A model generated the notes under the pieces. It was not told the origin of the DNA. It worked only from the letters and a program-made list of their open reading frames with translations, and did not search any database. A stretch of DNA of 64,000 nucleotides from Harmonia axyridis. Its lineage: Eukaryota > Arthropoda > Insecta > Coleoptera > Coccinellidae. Below are positions 32,896-44,340 of this stretch, piece after piece (within the stretch, counting starts at the first letter, position 1; every line of letters starts with the position of its first letter). The position numbers and the translations under genes are program-made. Where the stretch lies: positions 4,464,001-4,528,000 of the forward strand of contig NC_059502.1 in assembly GCF_914767665.1 (NCBI RefSeq), in the 5' to 3' direction.

Positions 32896-33492
32896 AGGAA
32901 AAGATATTTCACAGTTGTATCTAATAGTGTCATCACGACCACTTTGTAACTTGATCACAAACTTCCCATATTATAAAAACTTTTTTCTAAAATAAACAAT
33001 TCTAAGAATTTTTTCGACTCTCCGCGTATTTTTAAAATTTTAGTGGACAGTGAGTCAGACAACATTTTAATAATCAGATGTAATCCAATCGGTGATTCAG
33101 AGAGGTCACAGATACTATTTGTTCAGTTTCTGAGTCATTGTCTTTTGTTTGACAATTTGTGTGATGTGCATTATATTTAGGTTTCGCGGAATCACAGACA
33201 GAAAAATATACAGGCTTAAATTTTGTACTTCACACTCGGTGAAAAACCCACTATTGCCAAGAATTAATTAATACAATGGTTTTTTGGAATTGAGAATTTG
33301 ATGAATATATCTATTCATAAGGTGACCCAAATTGTTATAATGTCAACACTGTGGCCACATTTGTGTTCAGTAGGTGAATTCATTTCTTCCTTTGGACTGA
33401 CTTATTTTTTTTGTCACGGAAAAGAGTGACCTTGTAATGGAAAATCCTTCAATATAGCATCCTAAGTTACCGACTTGCCAGCACTGTATATG
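32896..33492. other. AT-rich stretch, no gene
   Basis: TCATTTGTGTTCAGTAGG-like words also occur near 6997-7012 and 56540-56560, so part of this may be an old repeat. No ORF of interest. Confidence 0.4.
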
Positions 33493-33494
33493 TA

Positions 33495-34433
33495 ACGAAT
33501 GTTTTTTTTCGAGGTATATAACTTTAAGTTGGCATTACTGTTCAAGATGGTGACTGATTTAACAGCTGTCAAGTGACTTATTCTCAGTTTGGTTTGGCAA
33601 TTTATCATGAATAGACTCACGCCTGAACAACGCTTGCAAATAGTGCAATTTTATTTCGAAAATAATGGTTCTGTGCGGAATACGTATCGCGCACCACGTC
33701 CATTTTATTTTGTTTAGCGATGAAGCGCACTTCTGCTTGAATGGCTACGTCAAAAAACAAAACTGCCGCATTTGGAGCGAAGCTAATCCTCAAGTGTATG
33801 TCGAAACACCGTTACATCCAGAAAAACTGACTGTTTGGTGCGCTTTATGGGCTGGTGGAATCATGGGTCCTTACTTCTTCAAAAACGATGATGGCCAGAA
33901 CGTTACAGTCAATGGTGATCGGTATAGAGCCATGATTACTAACTTTTTCATTCCTGAATTGAACAACCATGATGTCCAGGAGCTGTGGTTCCAACAAGAC
34001 GGCGCAACATGTCACACAGCTCGTGCCACAATCGATTTATTGAAAGACACGTTTGGTGACCGCCTAATTTCACGTTTTGGACCTGTGAATTGGCCTCCAA
34101 GATCTTGTGATTTAACACCGCTAGACTACTTTCTGTGGGGCTATGTAAAGTCATTGGTCTATGCGGATAAGCCACAAACCCTTGACCATTTGGAAGACAA
34201 CATTTGCCGTGTTATTGCCGATATACGGCCACAAATGTTGGAAAAGGTCATCGAAAATTGGACGTCCAGATTGAACTACATCCGAGCCAGCCGTGGCGGT
34301 CATATGCCAGAAACCATATTTAAAATGTAATGCCACAAGATTATCTTGCGGATAAATAAAATCCATGTCAATCGAATAATCCATCGTTGTTTTATTGCAA
34401 TTTAAAGTTCTATAGCTCTAAAAAAACACCCTT
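33495..34433 (+). mobile_element. Family A transposon, copy A7 (catalytic ORF open)
   Basis: It is 939 bp, with TA at 33493-33494 and 34434-34435. The left end is ACGAATGTTTTTTTTCGAGG. The stub starts at about ATG 33607 (MNRLTPEQ). The junction is the common long form. Confidence 0.95.
33665..34330 (+). CDS. 221-codon catalytic-domain ORF of A7
   Basis: It has the same length and layout as the A3 ORF: FSDEAHF, TVWCALWAGG, FQQDGATCHTA, NWPPRSCD, TPLDYFLWGYVK, and a GGHMPETIFKM end. All three catalytic acids are present. The helix-turn-helix part is missing by the family-wide deletion. A few replacements (for example W to C after FSDEAHF, N to K in VNKQN) suggest neutral drift. Translation from the out-of-frame ATG is possible but not shown. 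Confidence 0.6.
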   Translation: MVLCGIRIAHHVHFILFSDEAHFCLNGYVKKQNCRIWSEANPQVYVETPLHPEKLTVWCALWAGGIMGPYFFKNDDGQNVTVNGDRYRAMITNFFIPELNNHDVQELWFQQDGATCHTARATIDLLKDTFGDRLISRFGPVNWPPRSCDLTPLDYFLWGYVKSLVYADKPQTLDHLEDNICRVIADIRPQMLEKVIENWTSRLNYIRASRGGHMPETIFKM

Positions 34434-34435
34434 TA

Positions 34436-35282
34436 TATGTGGTGTACATCGATGCAATTGGCGCATAAATGAACGAGTCCGTTCTTCTCTCACTTATATT
34501 AAAAAAAAGAAATATCGAGCGAACGTATTGATGTGGCATTGATAAGCCTTCAGTCTACATCTTTTTTTCCCTGTCACGCTAGACAAAGCAAGCAGTCGCC
34601 TTCAAGCACCCATTGTCCGAAATCACAGACTCGAACATTTTCGGGTTTGTTACATAAACAAACAATCCATTATACCTACAATTTATGACAGGTTTTGTAG
34701 GTCGCGCCACGGCAACTGAGATGCATAATTGTAAATAAAACGGAACTATAAATCCAGCGCTAAAAAAGGAACCAGTGACAGTTGTTTTTGCCCCGGTGTG
34801 TACACAGATCCGTCGGTTGCATTCAATGGCTACAATTAAATTAAAAAAAAAAGGGGGGCCCATCATCCCGCAAATTGATTCCGAGCCAGACAGTGTCAAG
34901 GTGACTTTCAGATAACTCGGTGTTTCGTTCTCTCTTTTCGATATGTCGAAAGGTACACGGGCTAAGGCGATTGGACGGGGCGAATTTTATCGCATTCCTT
35001 ATTTGGTCGTCCGGACTGTATTTTCTCATTTTCGGGTATAAAATTTTATTATATGCTGATCTCGAGTGATCTGGTCTTTCTAGGGGGAAAGGCCGTTAGT
35101 ATAGCGAGCACTTGTAAAACGTTGAAAAGGACGAAGGTGAATCGGCGGAATGGTTGAAATCCTGTATGTCTCGTGAAGTTTCAAGGGCAGAAGTTCGAAA
35201 TTTGTAATTTGCTAATTTCAAGCCGAAAAAGCAATGATGTGTAGTCGGGAGATGTTTCTTCGAATAGACCTTCAACCAGTTA
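34436..35282. other. Unique stretch, GC-richer at 34780-35030
   Basis: A minus-strand ORF at 34579-34899 (106 codons) spans an A-run and has no recognisable motif. No assignment is made. Confidence 0.35.
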
Positions 35283-35284
35283 TA

Positions 35285-36224
35285 AAAGGTGTTTTTTTTA
35301 GAGCTATAGAACTTCAAATTGGAATAAAACAACGATGGATTATTCGATTGACATGAATTTCATTTATCCGCAAGATAATCTTGTGGCATTACATTTTGAA
35401 TATGATTTCTGGCATATGACCGCCACGGCTGGCTCGGATGTAGTCCAATCTGGACGTCCAATTTTCGATGACTTTTTCCAACATTTGTGGCCGTATATCG
35501 GCAATAACACGGCGAATGTTGTCTTCAAAATGGTCAAGGGTTTGTGTCTTTTCCGCATAGACCAATGACTTTACATAGCCCCACAGAAAGTAGTCTAGCG
35601 GTTTTAAATCACAAGATCTTGGATGCCAATTCACAGGTCCAAAACGTGAAATTAGGCAGTCACCAAACGTGTCTTTCAATAAATCGATTGTGGCACGAGC
35701 TGTGTGACATGTTGCGCCGTCTTGTTGGAACCACAGCTCCTGGACATCATGGTTGTTCAATTCAGGAATGAAAAAGTTAGTAATCATGGCTCCATACCGA
35801 TCACCATTTACTGTAACGTTCTGGCAATCATCGTTTTTGAAGAAGTACGGACCAATGATTCCACCAGCCCATAAAGCGCACCAAACAGTCAGTTTTTCTG
35901 GATGTAACGGTGTTTCGACATACACTTGTGGATTAGCTTCACTCCAAATGCGGCAGTTTTGTTTGTTGACGTAGCCATTCAACCAGAAGTGCGCTTCATC
36001 GCTAAACAAAATAAAATGGACGTAGTGCGCGATAATTATTCCGCACAGAACCATTATTTTCGAAATGAAATTGCACTATTTGCAAGCGTTGTTCAGGCTT
36101 GAGTCTATTCATGATGAATTGCCAAACCAAACTGAGAATAAATCACTTGACAGCTGTTGAATCGGTCGCCATCTTGAACAGTAATGCCAACTTAAAGTTA
36201 TATACCTCGAAAAAAAACACCCAT
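35285..36224 (-). mobile_element. Family A transposon, copy A8 (catalytic ORF open)
   Basis: It is 940 bp, with TA at 35283-35284 and 36225-36226. It has the long-form junction (GCTAAACAAAATAAAATGG). The stub region shares with A5 and A6 the GTTGAATCGG variant, so minus-strand copies may be closer relatives of each other. Confidence 0.95.
35389..36054 (-). CDS. 221-codon catalytic-domain ORF of A8
   Basis: This is the third fully open copy of the catalytic-only ORF. The FSDEAHF, FQQDGATCHTA and PLDYFLW blocks are intact. NWPPRSCDLTP is changed to NWHPRSCDLKP, which may harm the fold. The N-terminal leader is out-of-frame stub sequence, as in A3 and A7. Confidence 0.6.
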   Translation of the reverse strand: MVLCGIIIAHYVHFILFSDEAHFWLNGYVNKQNCRIWSEANPQVYVETPLHPEKLTVWCALWAGGIIGPYFFKNDDCQNVTVNGDRYGAMITNFFIPELNNHDVQELWFQQDGATCHTARATIDLLKDTFGDCLISRFGPVNWHPRSCDLKPLDYFLWGYVKSLVYAEKTQTLDHFEDNIRRVIADIRPQMLEKVIENWTSRLDYIRASRGGHMPEIIFKM

Positions 36225-36355
36225 TATAAAGAATTTTTCAATAAGAGGTTCATTTTGATATTATAATTGATGTTTATTTCAAAGAGCGAAAACGATATTA
36301 GTCAAACAGTCATGAAATTTTCCATGACTAGGACAGAAAAAGTCTGAATGCGTTG

Positions 36356-36690
36356 AATAAAAAGATCTCGGTGGCCAATCGTGATCGTCTCTTCGATAAA
36401 TTACTTAGCCAATTCCACAACATTCTTGAAAAATTGCTATTGTTTCATTTTCTGGCACTTTGCGGTTTCTTGTTGAGAATAAACATAGTTTACATCAATA
36501 TTCTCCAATTCCAATGTTTCAATAAACATTTCTCAATTTTCCAAGTACCAAATGCGACAATTCAGCTTATCAACATAACCTCCAAGGTGAAAATGATCCT
36601 CATCATTTTGATGCATTTCTAGAATCCAATCAGCGAAGATACGACGTTGCTGGTGATCACCCGGCTTGAATTATTGTGTTAAATACTCAT
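36356..36690 (-). pseudogene. Family D (rosa-like) transposase fragment
   Basis: The complement reads TQ.FKPGDHQQRRIFADWILEM, then DEDHFHLGGYVDKLNCRIW, the block around the first catalytic Asp. Near 36360 is a piece like D-WPPRS from the third block. It differs strongly from family A. The order is preserved but the interior is deleted. Confidence 0.65.
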
Positions 36691-36989
36691 CAAAATACGA
36701 TCTAATGTTATTCATGGAATGCCTAATTTCTAAGATCAACTAGGAATGTTTCTTCACAACGATCTTAAAGTGTTTTAATTTTGCGAACGAAGAATGAAGA
36801 CAACAAAATTTTCAGCATTTTTATAGTAAATTATAACAAATGTCAAAAGATGTCAGCTTCGAAAGTGACAGCTGCCTAGATAGCGGGCTATTCAAAATTG
36901 GAAAACCCTTTACAATACTTATACAGTGAAGCTAGCAAAGTCGTTATACCTATCTGAATGTAATATCAATCTGTAATATCAATGATAAA

Positions 36990-37137
36990 GTGGAATATTT
37001 GAAACGGAAATTTTCCAGAAACTTAGCTGAAGCTCGAGAACGAATCAAGATGTCTATGATATGCTCTCGGATATCTTATTATTTCGAAAAAAGAGATAAA
37101 AGTTCCTTGAAAGTAGGCATCGAATTTGGGACACCCT
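36990..37137. repeat. Dispersed repeat R1, copy 2
   Basis: CTCGAGAACGAATCAAGATG, GGATATCTTATTATTTCG and GTTCCTTGAAAGTAGG match R1 copies at 16768 and 59342. It ends in GGGACACCCTGTACA, a CCCTGTA-type terminus. Confidence 0.6.
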
Positions 37138-38285
37138 GTACACTAAGAAGTTTCGAATAAGTATTTCAAAATAGTTCGTACCGCGTTTCAGCCAGTGCTG
37201 TATCATTCGTCCCACATACAGAAGCGTCGTTCTTCTCTCCTAATAATCGATATATTTTTAGGACTCAACAATGGTTCCTTCACGACCTAGTCTACGATTC
37301 GAAGAAAAAAATGTGTTTACCATACCCCTTCCGAGGCTTGTGTTACTATAGGAGTCGTCAAATCGACCGTAGACTAAACAAAACTCAATCGCATTCCTTT
37401 GACAAGGATATAAGGGTAGATGTTGGCCCAGTCTCCGAGCGTTGAACACTTATTATTAAGAATTATGGACGTACTTGAAGTGGTAGACCGTATAGCGGTC
37501 TATATAGCTGGTACCTGGAGGTACCTACTTGTTATTAACGCGTCTGGACGGTTGTGACTGAAAAAAACAATTTGAATAATCAATTCGAATTATTACAATT
37601 ATATGTTGTTGAGGATTTCGTTTATTATGGACGGTTTTGGTCTGGTGACTTGGTAACAACACCAGTTATGGAAATTCTGAAAAATTGCCGAAAAATTCAC
37701 ACTATGATGCTTTGTTTTCGACTTGAGAAAGTTGGAGTAAATTGGCAAATGAATGCCACATTTATGTGTGGAATATCAGAAGCAAAAATTTCTGCTGTAG
37801 TCAGACTGAATATTCATAACTAGAGAACAAGGTTTTTGTGATATTTGATTTGTAGAATGAATAATCAAATATCGAAAATATCCACGAATAAAGTTTTCCA
37901 ATTTAAAACAAGAAAAAGAAAACTATACAAGTTATATACAACGGTTTCTGAAAATTCAACTCTAGAAATCAGAAAATTCATAATTTTTTTTTCTCTGAAA
38001 TAAAAATAAATATACAGCTAACATCCAAGAGAATGTTGATACTGAAATGAAGCACAAATATTGTTACCAAATATTTTTAATTGCAGGAATAATATGTGAT
38101 TTTCAAGGTTTTTCAGACAGTTTAATTTTCGTGATACATTCAGATTTCATTTGCGACTTCGGCTTTAATTGGGACACAATAAAACCGTTCATTAATTAAT
38201 TTCTCATGCGCAATTAATCTCCTCATTTCATCAGTATTTTTTAGAGCTCGTTATCAGATAGCTTAACATTTCATCGCAATTTCTG
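37138..38285. other. No gene recognised
   Basis: Short ORFs at 37258-37449 (minus) and 37554-37823 (plus, 89 codons) show no known motif. The remainder is AT-rich. Confidence 0.35.
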
Positions 38286-38289
38286 AATT

Positions 38290-38615
38290 GTCGCAGAACT
38301 AATGCACTTTCGGTTCGTCTTGAAGCACCTTCTCAGCCGGCAATAGTGGAACTGGTGGAGAAATTTGAGCTGTTGGGACGACTAAGTGATGTGAAGAATA
38401 CAAACCGTGTGCGTCACTCAATAACAACTGAGAACATTGCATCTGTAGCCCGTAGTGACGTATCTTTGTCGATTTGGTCCGTTGAATGCATTAAAGTAAT
38501 TAGGATTATTATCAAAAAATCATCTTCAGCGATGAGACCCATTTCCACCTTGGAGGCAACGTTAATAAGCAGAATTGTCGCATTAAGGGCTCGGAAAATC
38601 CAAGAATTGTGAATT
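38290..38615 (+). pseudogene. Family D transposase fragment, plus strand
   Basis: The sequence reads VEKFELLGRLSDVKNTNRVR, then TTENIASVARSDVSLSI (helix-turn-helix linker). After a deletion comes IFSDETHFHLGGNVNKQNCR (first catalytic Asp) and GSENPRIV. The second helix-turn-helix is missing between them, and frames shift. Confidence 0.75.
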
Positions 38616-38619
38616 TTTT

Positions 38620-39520
38620 GATCTTACGTATTCGAAAATGAGGTTGGTGCAATATTTAAGCCGAATGGATTGCACTACCGAGCTACGTAATTATAAATTA
38701 TTTCGAAATTCGAAACGTACGATTCATATTCAAATTCCGAAATCTGTCAATTTTCGTAACCAACTACCAAGATACAATACAAAAGTCACTAGGATTTATA
38801 ATCTGAATTTTTCATTGAATTTCGACAATATTTCACAAAAGTTGACTGAAATAGAGAAATTATCGTCTAATACTCGTTGCAGAATAGGAGCCCATTCTGC
38901 AACTTGTTTTAGAACATACTATCATAATTCAAATGATTTTTAGTTATACCCATATTATTCTACCTATATGTTCGCTGTCCATGACTGTTGATGTTCTAAT
39001 TGAAAAGTCCACTTCCACTATTTTCCACCGACAAACAAATATTTATTATCGATCAAGTCAATGGGCGTGTCCAAAATACACTTTATCCATTTGTAGACAA
39101 TAAACGAAACAACCAACGGTGGAAAATATCCCCCACCACCCCGACACATTACGATTTGATGACTCCACGGGTATTTTCACTTCATATCGTGCTGTCCCCA
39201 ATAAGTTGTTATGCCTTAATGACGTCTAGCCGTCTCAGACATTACCATTAAGTCATTAAGAGCAACACGTTTATGCATATTCATATCGATTATGGGATAT
39301 GAGACGTTGCCGTTCTTTTCAGGACGTAATTAGGTTGTCAATGGAAAGAACGGAGTGAATTATGCTTTTGAATTGATGCAACGATTTAGATGGTAGGTAC
39401 TCATTTAGGTTTGAGGAGAGTTGGATCCGTGAAATATTGACACACAATAGAAAAGATTGCTGAAATAATAATCAACTAATAATGCTAATTTTGACGATTA
39501 AAAAAATTACAACACTCAGG
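38620..39520. other. Unassigned; ORF of 101 codons at 38638-38943
   Basis: The plus-strand ORF (MRLVQYLSRMDCTTEL...) follows the family D fragment but matches nothing I know; its composition is AT-driven. The stretch 39060-39250 is more GC-rich and unique. Confidence 0.35.
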
Positions 39521-39522
39521 TA

Positions 39523-39917
39523 AAGGGTGTTTTTTTAGAGCTATGGAACTTTAAAATGCAATAAAACAACGATGGATTATTCGATTGACATGAATTTTAT
39601 TTATCCGCAAGATCGGCAATAACACGGCGAATGTTGTCTTCCAAATGGTCAAGGGTTTGTGGCTTATCCGCATAGAGCAATGACTTTACATAGCCCTACA
39701 GAAAGTAGTCTAGCGGTGTTAAATCACAAGATCTTGGAGGCCAATTCACAGGTCCAAAACGTGAAATTAGGCGGTCACCAAACGTGTATTTCAATAAATC
39801 GATTGTGGCCCGAGCTGTGTGACATGATGCGCCGTCTTGTTGGAACCACAGCTCCTGGACATCATGGTTGTTCAATTCAGGAATGAAAAAGTTAGTAATC
39901 ATGGCTCTATACCGATC
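39523..39917 (-). mobile_element. Family A transposon, rearranged 3' fragment A9
   Basis: It has the normal right terminal repeat and TA (39521-39522). About 120 bp are missing after TTATCCGCAAGAT (39601-39613). It stops at ACCGATC (39917), where a retrotransposon piece begins. The catalytic part with FQQD and PLDYFL is still recognisable. Confidence 0.9.
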
Positions 39918-40085
39918 TATACCGGTAATGGTGGAACTGCTGACAGGACACCGTCGGTGCAAATACCTTTTGAATCGCATGGGTAAGTCAGCAGATGAGA
40001 TCTGCAGGCTCTGGGGAACGGAAGTAGAAACAGCCGAACACATACAACTCTGAGATGTAATATCTATGCCTAATTTTGGAGTGCC
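39918..40085 (+). pseudogene. Non-LTR retrotransposon tail fused to A9
   Basis: The plus strand reads ELLTGHRRCKYLLNRMGKSA, then EICRLWGTEVETAEHIQL, the LTGH...C.L.RMG...C..CG..EETAEH tail after RNase H of insect non-LTR elements. It abuts A9 with CTATACC at both sides of the join. Confidence 0.75.
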
Positions 40086-42029
40086 GAAGCTATGAGAAAA
40101 AAAGTCTAACTTCAACGCACTGTATTTTGAAAACAAAGTGTTTGCGAGGCATTGTTTAAAACTTTTTTTCTTTTAATCGCCTAAGGAATATCCAATTCTT
40201 TTGTACTTCAAATTCGGGAAGATCCTGTATACATCAATTAGTTTCCATTCGTTTAATCAAAAAATGCAATGCTCTATAATCGTAACAATGTGTGTGTGTA
40301 TCACATTTCGAATCAAAATCCTACTCTACCTACTGAATCACCTTCCCATAAGACAACGTCTTCCTCCTATAATTCCTCTAACAATAACAAAATCAGAGAT
40401 CCATTCTCCTGGAAACGTCTAACGTTGCACCGTCTGCAATTCCTGAGCCGCCGCTGCTAGACTATAATGAGGTCATGTTGTTGATATCACTCACCATGTT
40501 ATGTCTGTTACGAATAGTGAGTTTACCAGTATGACACGGGCAACCTTGTTAAATGCACTGTACAGCCTTCAGCCATTGGCTCGCAGATATCAGTCCTCAA
40601 TCGTGGCTCTTATTAACATTGCAATTTAAATGGACCTCAGGCTGAAAGGCATCTGTCAGCCCTACAACATGCAGGTTTTAAATATTCACTCATAAAATTA
40701 TACTAGGTACTTCTGATTCTCTTAAGCGGAACACCACCGATTTTCAGATTTTCAGAAGAATTGATGATGTGGTATCCCTACAAAGCACTGATGTATTTTA
40801 AAAATATTCGTGAGTAATATCTTACAAAAAATCATCACAAAAGAAGCAATACTCTAATTATGTGAAAATTTATAATAAAGTACGTCCTTTCGATGAATAA
40901 ATAGAGGTTTTGGTTGATGATTCATACCGAAAAGTCAAACTAAGTACATCGATACACAGTTGTGTTGCAGAGATGAATTTTTCAAGCCACTGTGAACAAT
41001 AAATGTCTGCTCAAATGTTGAAACAATCTGAGTACGTTTATGTTAAAAAAAATATCTTACTACGCCATGGTAACATTTCCATCACAGACGATATTTTGAC
41101 AGAAAAATCGAACTGATGCAACCAGCGATTACTAGACTCATCTAATTGGGTTCATCGCTCCCAGACAGATTTCAACACATGGTACTTCTAGTAAAGGAAA
41201 CTTACGAAACACAATATAGGTTCTCACCGTTTCCACATAGAGATGTTCTAGGTTAAGTACCACTCGAAGCATCTGTTTTGTTTCGTTATGTTCGTGTTCT
41301 AATTTAATGTTTTCTGGCTGAATTATGATATCTTTTTATTGTCACCGACTCTTATGCCACTTGTAAATTGGGGCGTTAATAGTGTGACAATATTATAGGT
41401 TATTTTTAGTTTTATGGGTGGTTCATTGAGAGTGTATCAAATTATTCGTTCACACTTCGTTGATATAGGGCATGCACGAAGTATTTGGTCGATAAACTTA
41501 TTTTCGTACACGATTATATCCAATATAGATGGCGACACTAATATTTGTATTGTTGTATATATGACATATCTAGGATACTTTATGACAGACGACAATGAGG
41601 TACAGTGACTATTAACATGTTCAGTTACGTTACCGTGCTTGTAACTCTATTTCAATGAAATTGTAAACAGACAAATCATAAAAAGTTTTGTTGAACATGA
41701 AAATATTTGGTCTATAAACGAAACATCTCATTATTCTTCCTTACTTCAATGGATAAAACTAACAACTCATTTGTTGGTTTTTCCGAATACGTCTTCATTG
41801 CATATCGTTGTGTTTATTCAATATAGGTATGATAATTCTGTTTTCAACAGTTGACCTGATTTTCATAGCAGTGCTTTCGTTTTTATTTATCAGCTATTCT
41901 TTGACATGGCTTCTATCTACTAAACAAAGTTATGGGGAAATAGGAAAAAGTCGTATAATCGGAAAAATAAGATGATGCACCGTGGATACATTTGCATAGC
42001 TTGCCCATCCAGTGCCGTAGGTTCAAAAG
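40086..42029. other. 2-kb AT-rich stretch, no gene recognised
   Basis: No ORF longer than about 75 codons and none with a motif. The stretch 40570-40680 is somewhat GC-richer. I see no repeat shared with the rest of the window. Confidence 0.4.
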
Positions 42030-42037
42030 GGACAGAC

Positions 42038-42627
42038 CTCAGAGTAATAAATATAGAAAGAGGGAGCATATGTCATTTTCAGTAAGCAAATTTTGTCCTT
42101 AACATGAACTATCAAATTTGATATGAAGCGCGAGGAAATGGACACATATCAGTGATACGATATTTCACTCAATTCGTGAGTTTCTCTACAAAGAACATAC
42201 TTCTCATGTCCCATAGTGAATCAAAGTTTCATATTAACTCAAAATATATTGAGATGAATACCTAAATATATTAGGAATTCAGAAAACAAACTTCAAGCGC
42301 GTCAAACGACGTGAAACAACCGATGACACTAGGAGAGCAAAAATTGCCAAACCTTGGATTTCAGGAGATAGATACAGAAAATAATAAATATTCTGCTCAT
42401 CATAAATTCGACAATTAGGAAGAATATCTGATTTCAAATATTCAAATTTGAATATTTAATCGGGAATCACTGAAATAAATATATTTCATTCAATATAATA
42501 TGCAGTCATAACGATATAGTAAAATTGTGGATTTGAAAATATATCACAATCCTTCAACGTAATCGAACCATGTTGGGGACATGTAAAAATCGCGTATACT
42601 CCCTCTATCTATGTTAATTATTCTATG
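42038..42627 (+). mobile_element. hAT-type MITE family M, copy M4
   Basis: It is 590 bp in the same orientation as M3. The ends are CTCAGAGTAATAAATATAG and, complemented, CATAGAATAATTAACATAG. Flanks GGACAGAC and GGTCGAGT are no longer an exact duplication, so this copy is older or the flanks mutated. Confidence 0.9.
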
Positions 42628-42635
42628 GGTCGAGT

Positions 42636-43206
42636 CGAAATTCGTGTTTACCTCTTCACGAAATCTCCTAGATACGACCGCAAGATGTCGCAACGAACGT
42701 GACAGTCCGGTGACAGCGTCGTGCGGTTGCAACCTTAGAGAGGTAAACGGAGGTGCGAAACGCTCGGACCCTGGACTATTTATCATAGTGATTCATGCTT
42801 TTAATTTGGTCGTGCTGCATACCTGTATTGTACTAGAGTCTGGGCAATTCCGAGACGTTATTTATTGGAGAGGGCTTGGGTCGGGGCCAGCAAACAGCCG
42901 TTCTTTCGCGAGGATATCACATTCTGATGCCGTTCTTTTTTTTAATTATCGTTTTCTGCCCGGCGGGACTTCTCGGTTGTCCTTCCGCTGTTGTGGCGGA
43001 GGAGATCGGAGGTTTTGGGTGCGCATGATGGCTACGAGTACGACGATGAATACGTTCTATTAGTGATGACGTCACACACCGCCATTTTAGTTCTCCTGTC
43101 AGTGTTCGGAATCCAAACAAACAAATCGTCATTCAAATTAGTACGTTTTCGTTGAAGAAATTGGCTTATTTTGATAAATAAGATTATTTAAGGAACGATT
43201 TTACTA
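42636..43206. other. Unique GC-richer stretch
   Basis: The plus-strand ORF at 42611-43063 begins inside M4 and is not credible as a whole. Its GC-rich part, 42630-43080, is repeat-free and includes a TGACGTCA site near 43066. Possible promoter-like or unique sequence (inference). Confidence 0.35.
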
Positions 43207-44160
43207 CACTGCGCAAAAGTATTAACGCACATTATGGAAATCTCAAATTTATTCTACAACTGAAGGTGTTCTCGATGATAATTATTTTTATCAGAATTAT
43301 GCATGCATATGTTATCCACTTTCAACGTTTTTCTTCAATACAGATGTTTTTTCCCAGCAGGAATAAAAAAAGATGAGATTATCAGATTTTGAATGTATTG
43401 GCTCCATTCTGAAATCAGTTGTTCTCGATCAATTCTAGTGATCAATTGTTTTTCTTTCGTTTGATTTTCTACACTCGATCGATATGCAACGCGAAACACA
43501 CAATTTGACCCAAGAGGAATGTGCCCAAGCGGTAGTTTTGCGAGAAGAAGGGTGGACATACACAAGAATTGCAGAAAAGTTTGGAGTTTCCCATACAAGT
43601 GTGTCCAGAATGTAGCAGCGATTCAGGGAGACAGGTATGAATGTCCGAAGACCAGGACAGGGTAGACCACGGGTAACAACTGCCATTCAAGAACGTTACT
43701 TGAGAGTATTTTCGTTGAGACAACGGTTTGCAACCTCCTCCTTCAAAATCAGCTCGAGCAAACTCATGGGGTGCAAATTAGCACTCATACAATAAGAAAT
43801 CGCCTCAGAGAATATGATTTAAGGCCTCGTGTCGCGGCAAGAGGCCCAGCTCTTACCCCAGCCCATCGAAGGGCGCGTTTGGATTTTGCGAGAGAGCATA
43901 TCCATTGGGAAGAGGCTGATTGGGAAAGAGTTCTCTTCACAGATGAGTCTAGATTCTGCCTCTACCATTGTGATCGACGTTCCCTTGTATACAGACGTCC
44001 ACATGAAAGATATGCTCAGTGCACTCTTTCCCAATCAGCCTCTTCCCAATGAATATGCTCTCTCGCAAAATCCATACGCGCCCTTCGATGGGCTGGGTTA
44101 AGAGCTGGGCCTCTTGCCGCGATACGAGACCTTAAATCATATTTTCTGAGGCGATTTCTT
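43207..44160 (+). mobile_element. Tc1-like (DD34E) element, truncated and folded back
   Basis: The left end CACTGCGCAAAAGTATTAACGC follows TA (43205-43206). The gene starts at ATG 43484: LTQEECAQAVVLREEGWTY, HTSVSRM, a TAG stop, RRPGQGRPR, then after a frameshift THTIRNRLREYDLRPRVAA and VLFTDESRF (first catalytic Asp). After about 44023 the sequence turns back: 44024-44160 is the complement of 43794-43930 (6 mismatches in 137 by eye). The second and third acids and the right terminus are missing, so it is dead. Confidence 0.92.
43794..44160. repeat. Foldback: 137-bp inverted repeat with 93-nt loop
   Basis: Arms 43794-43930 and 44024-44160 are complementary apart from six substitutions. Both derive from the Tc1-like coding region. 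Transcribed through, this would give a long RNA hairpin. Confidence 0.95.
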
Positions 44161-44214
44161 TTATTCAACAAATTACCCACAAAAACTATTATCCCCCTCT
44201 TATCACCTCACCAG

Positions 44215-44340
44215 CCCTCCCAAAAAACCCCGACCCTGAACCGCCAGCGACCCCAAATCGAGGAATACTTCGAATCCGACGCTCAAGACGCCGACGTCGT
44301 TATTCCCCAACCGCTCCTCTACCGGATGCCGAAGAAATAG
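44215..44340 (+). CDS. Probable terminal exon of a host gene
   Basis: A good acceptor (TATCCCCCTCTTATCACCTCACCAG, read at 44190-44214) is followed by 41 codons and TAG. The reading is PSQKTPTLNRQRPQIEEYFE, then DAQDADVVIPQPLLYRMPKK. Codons mostly end in C or G, unlike the AT-rich surroundings. The exon would enter in phase 0. The foldback Tc1 ends 54 bp upstream, so it would sit in the last intron. No domain was recognised, and upstream exons are not in view. Confidence 0.45.
   Translation, partial: PSQKTPTLNRQRPQIEEYFESDAQDADVVIPQPLLYRMPKK

Noticed and set aside
42611..43063. 150-codon plus-strand ORF
   Set aside because: It starts inside the terminal repeat of MITE M4, so the N-terminus is not host coding. 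The remainder has no motif.
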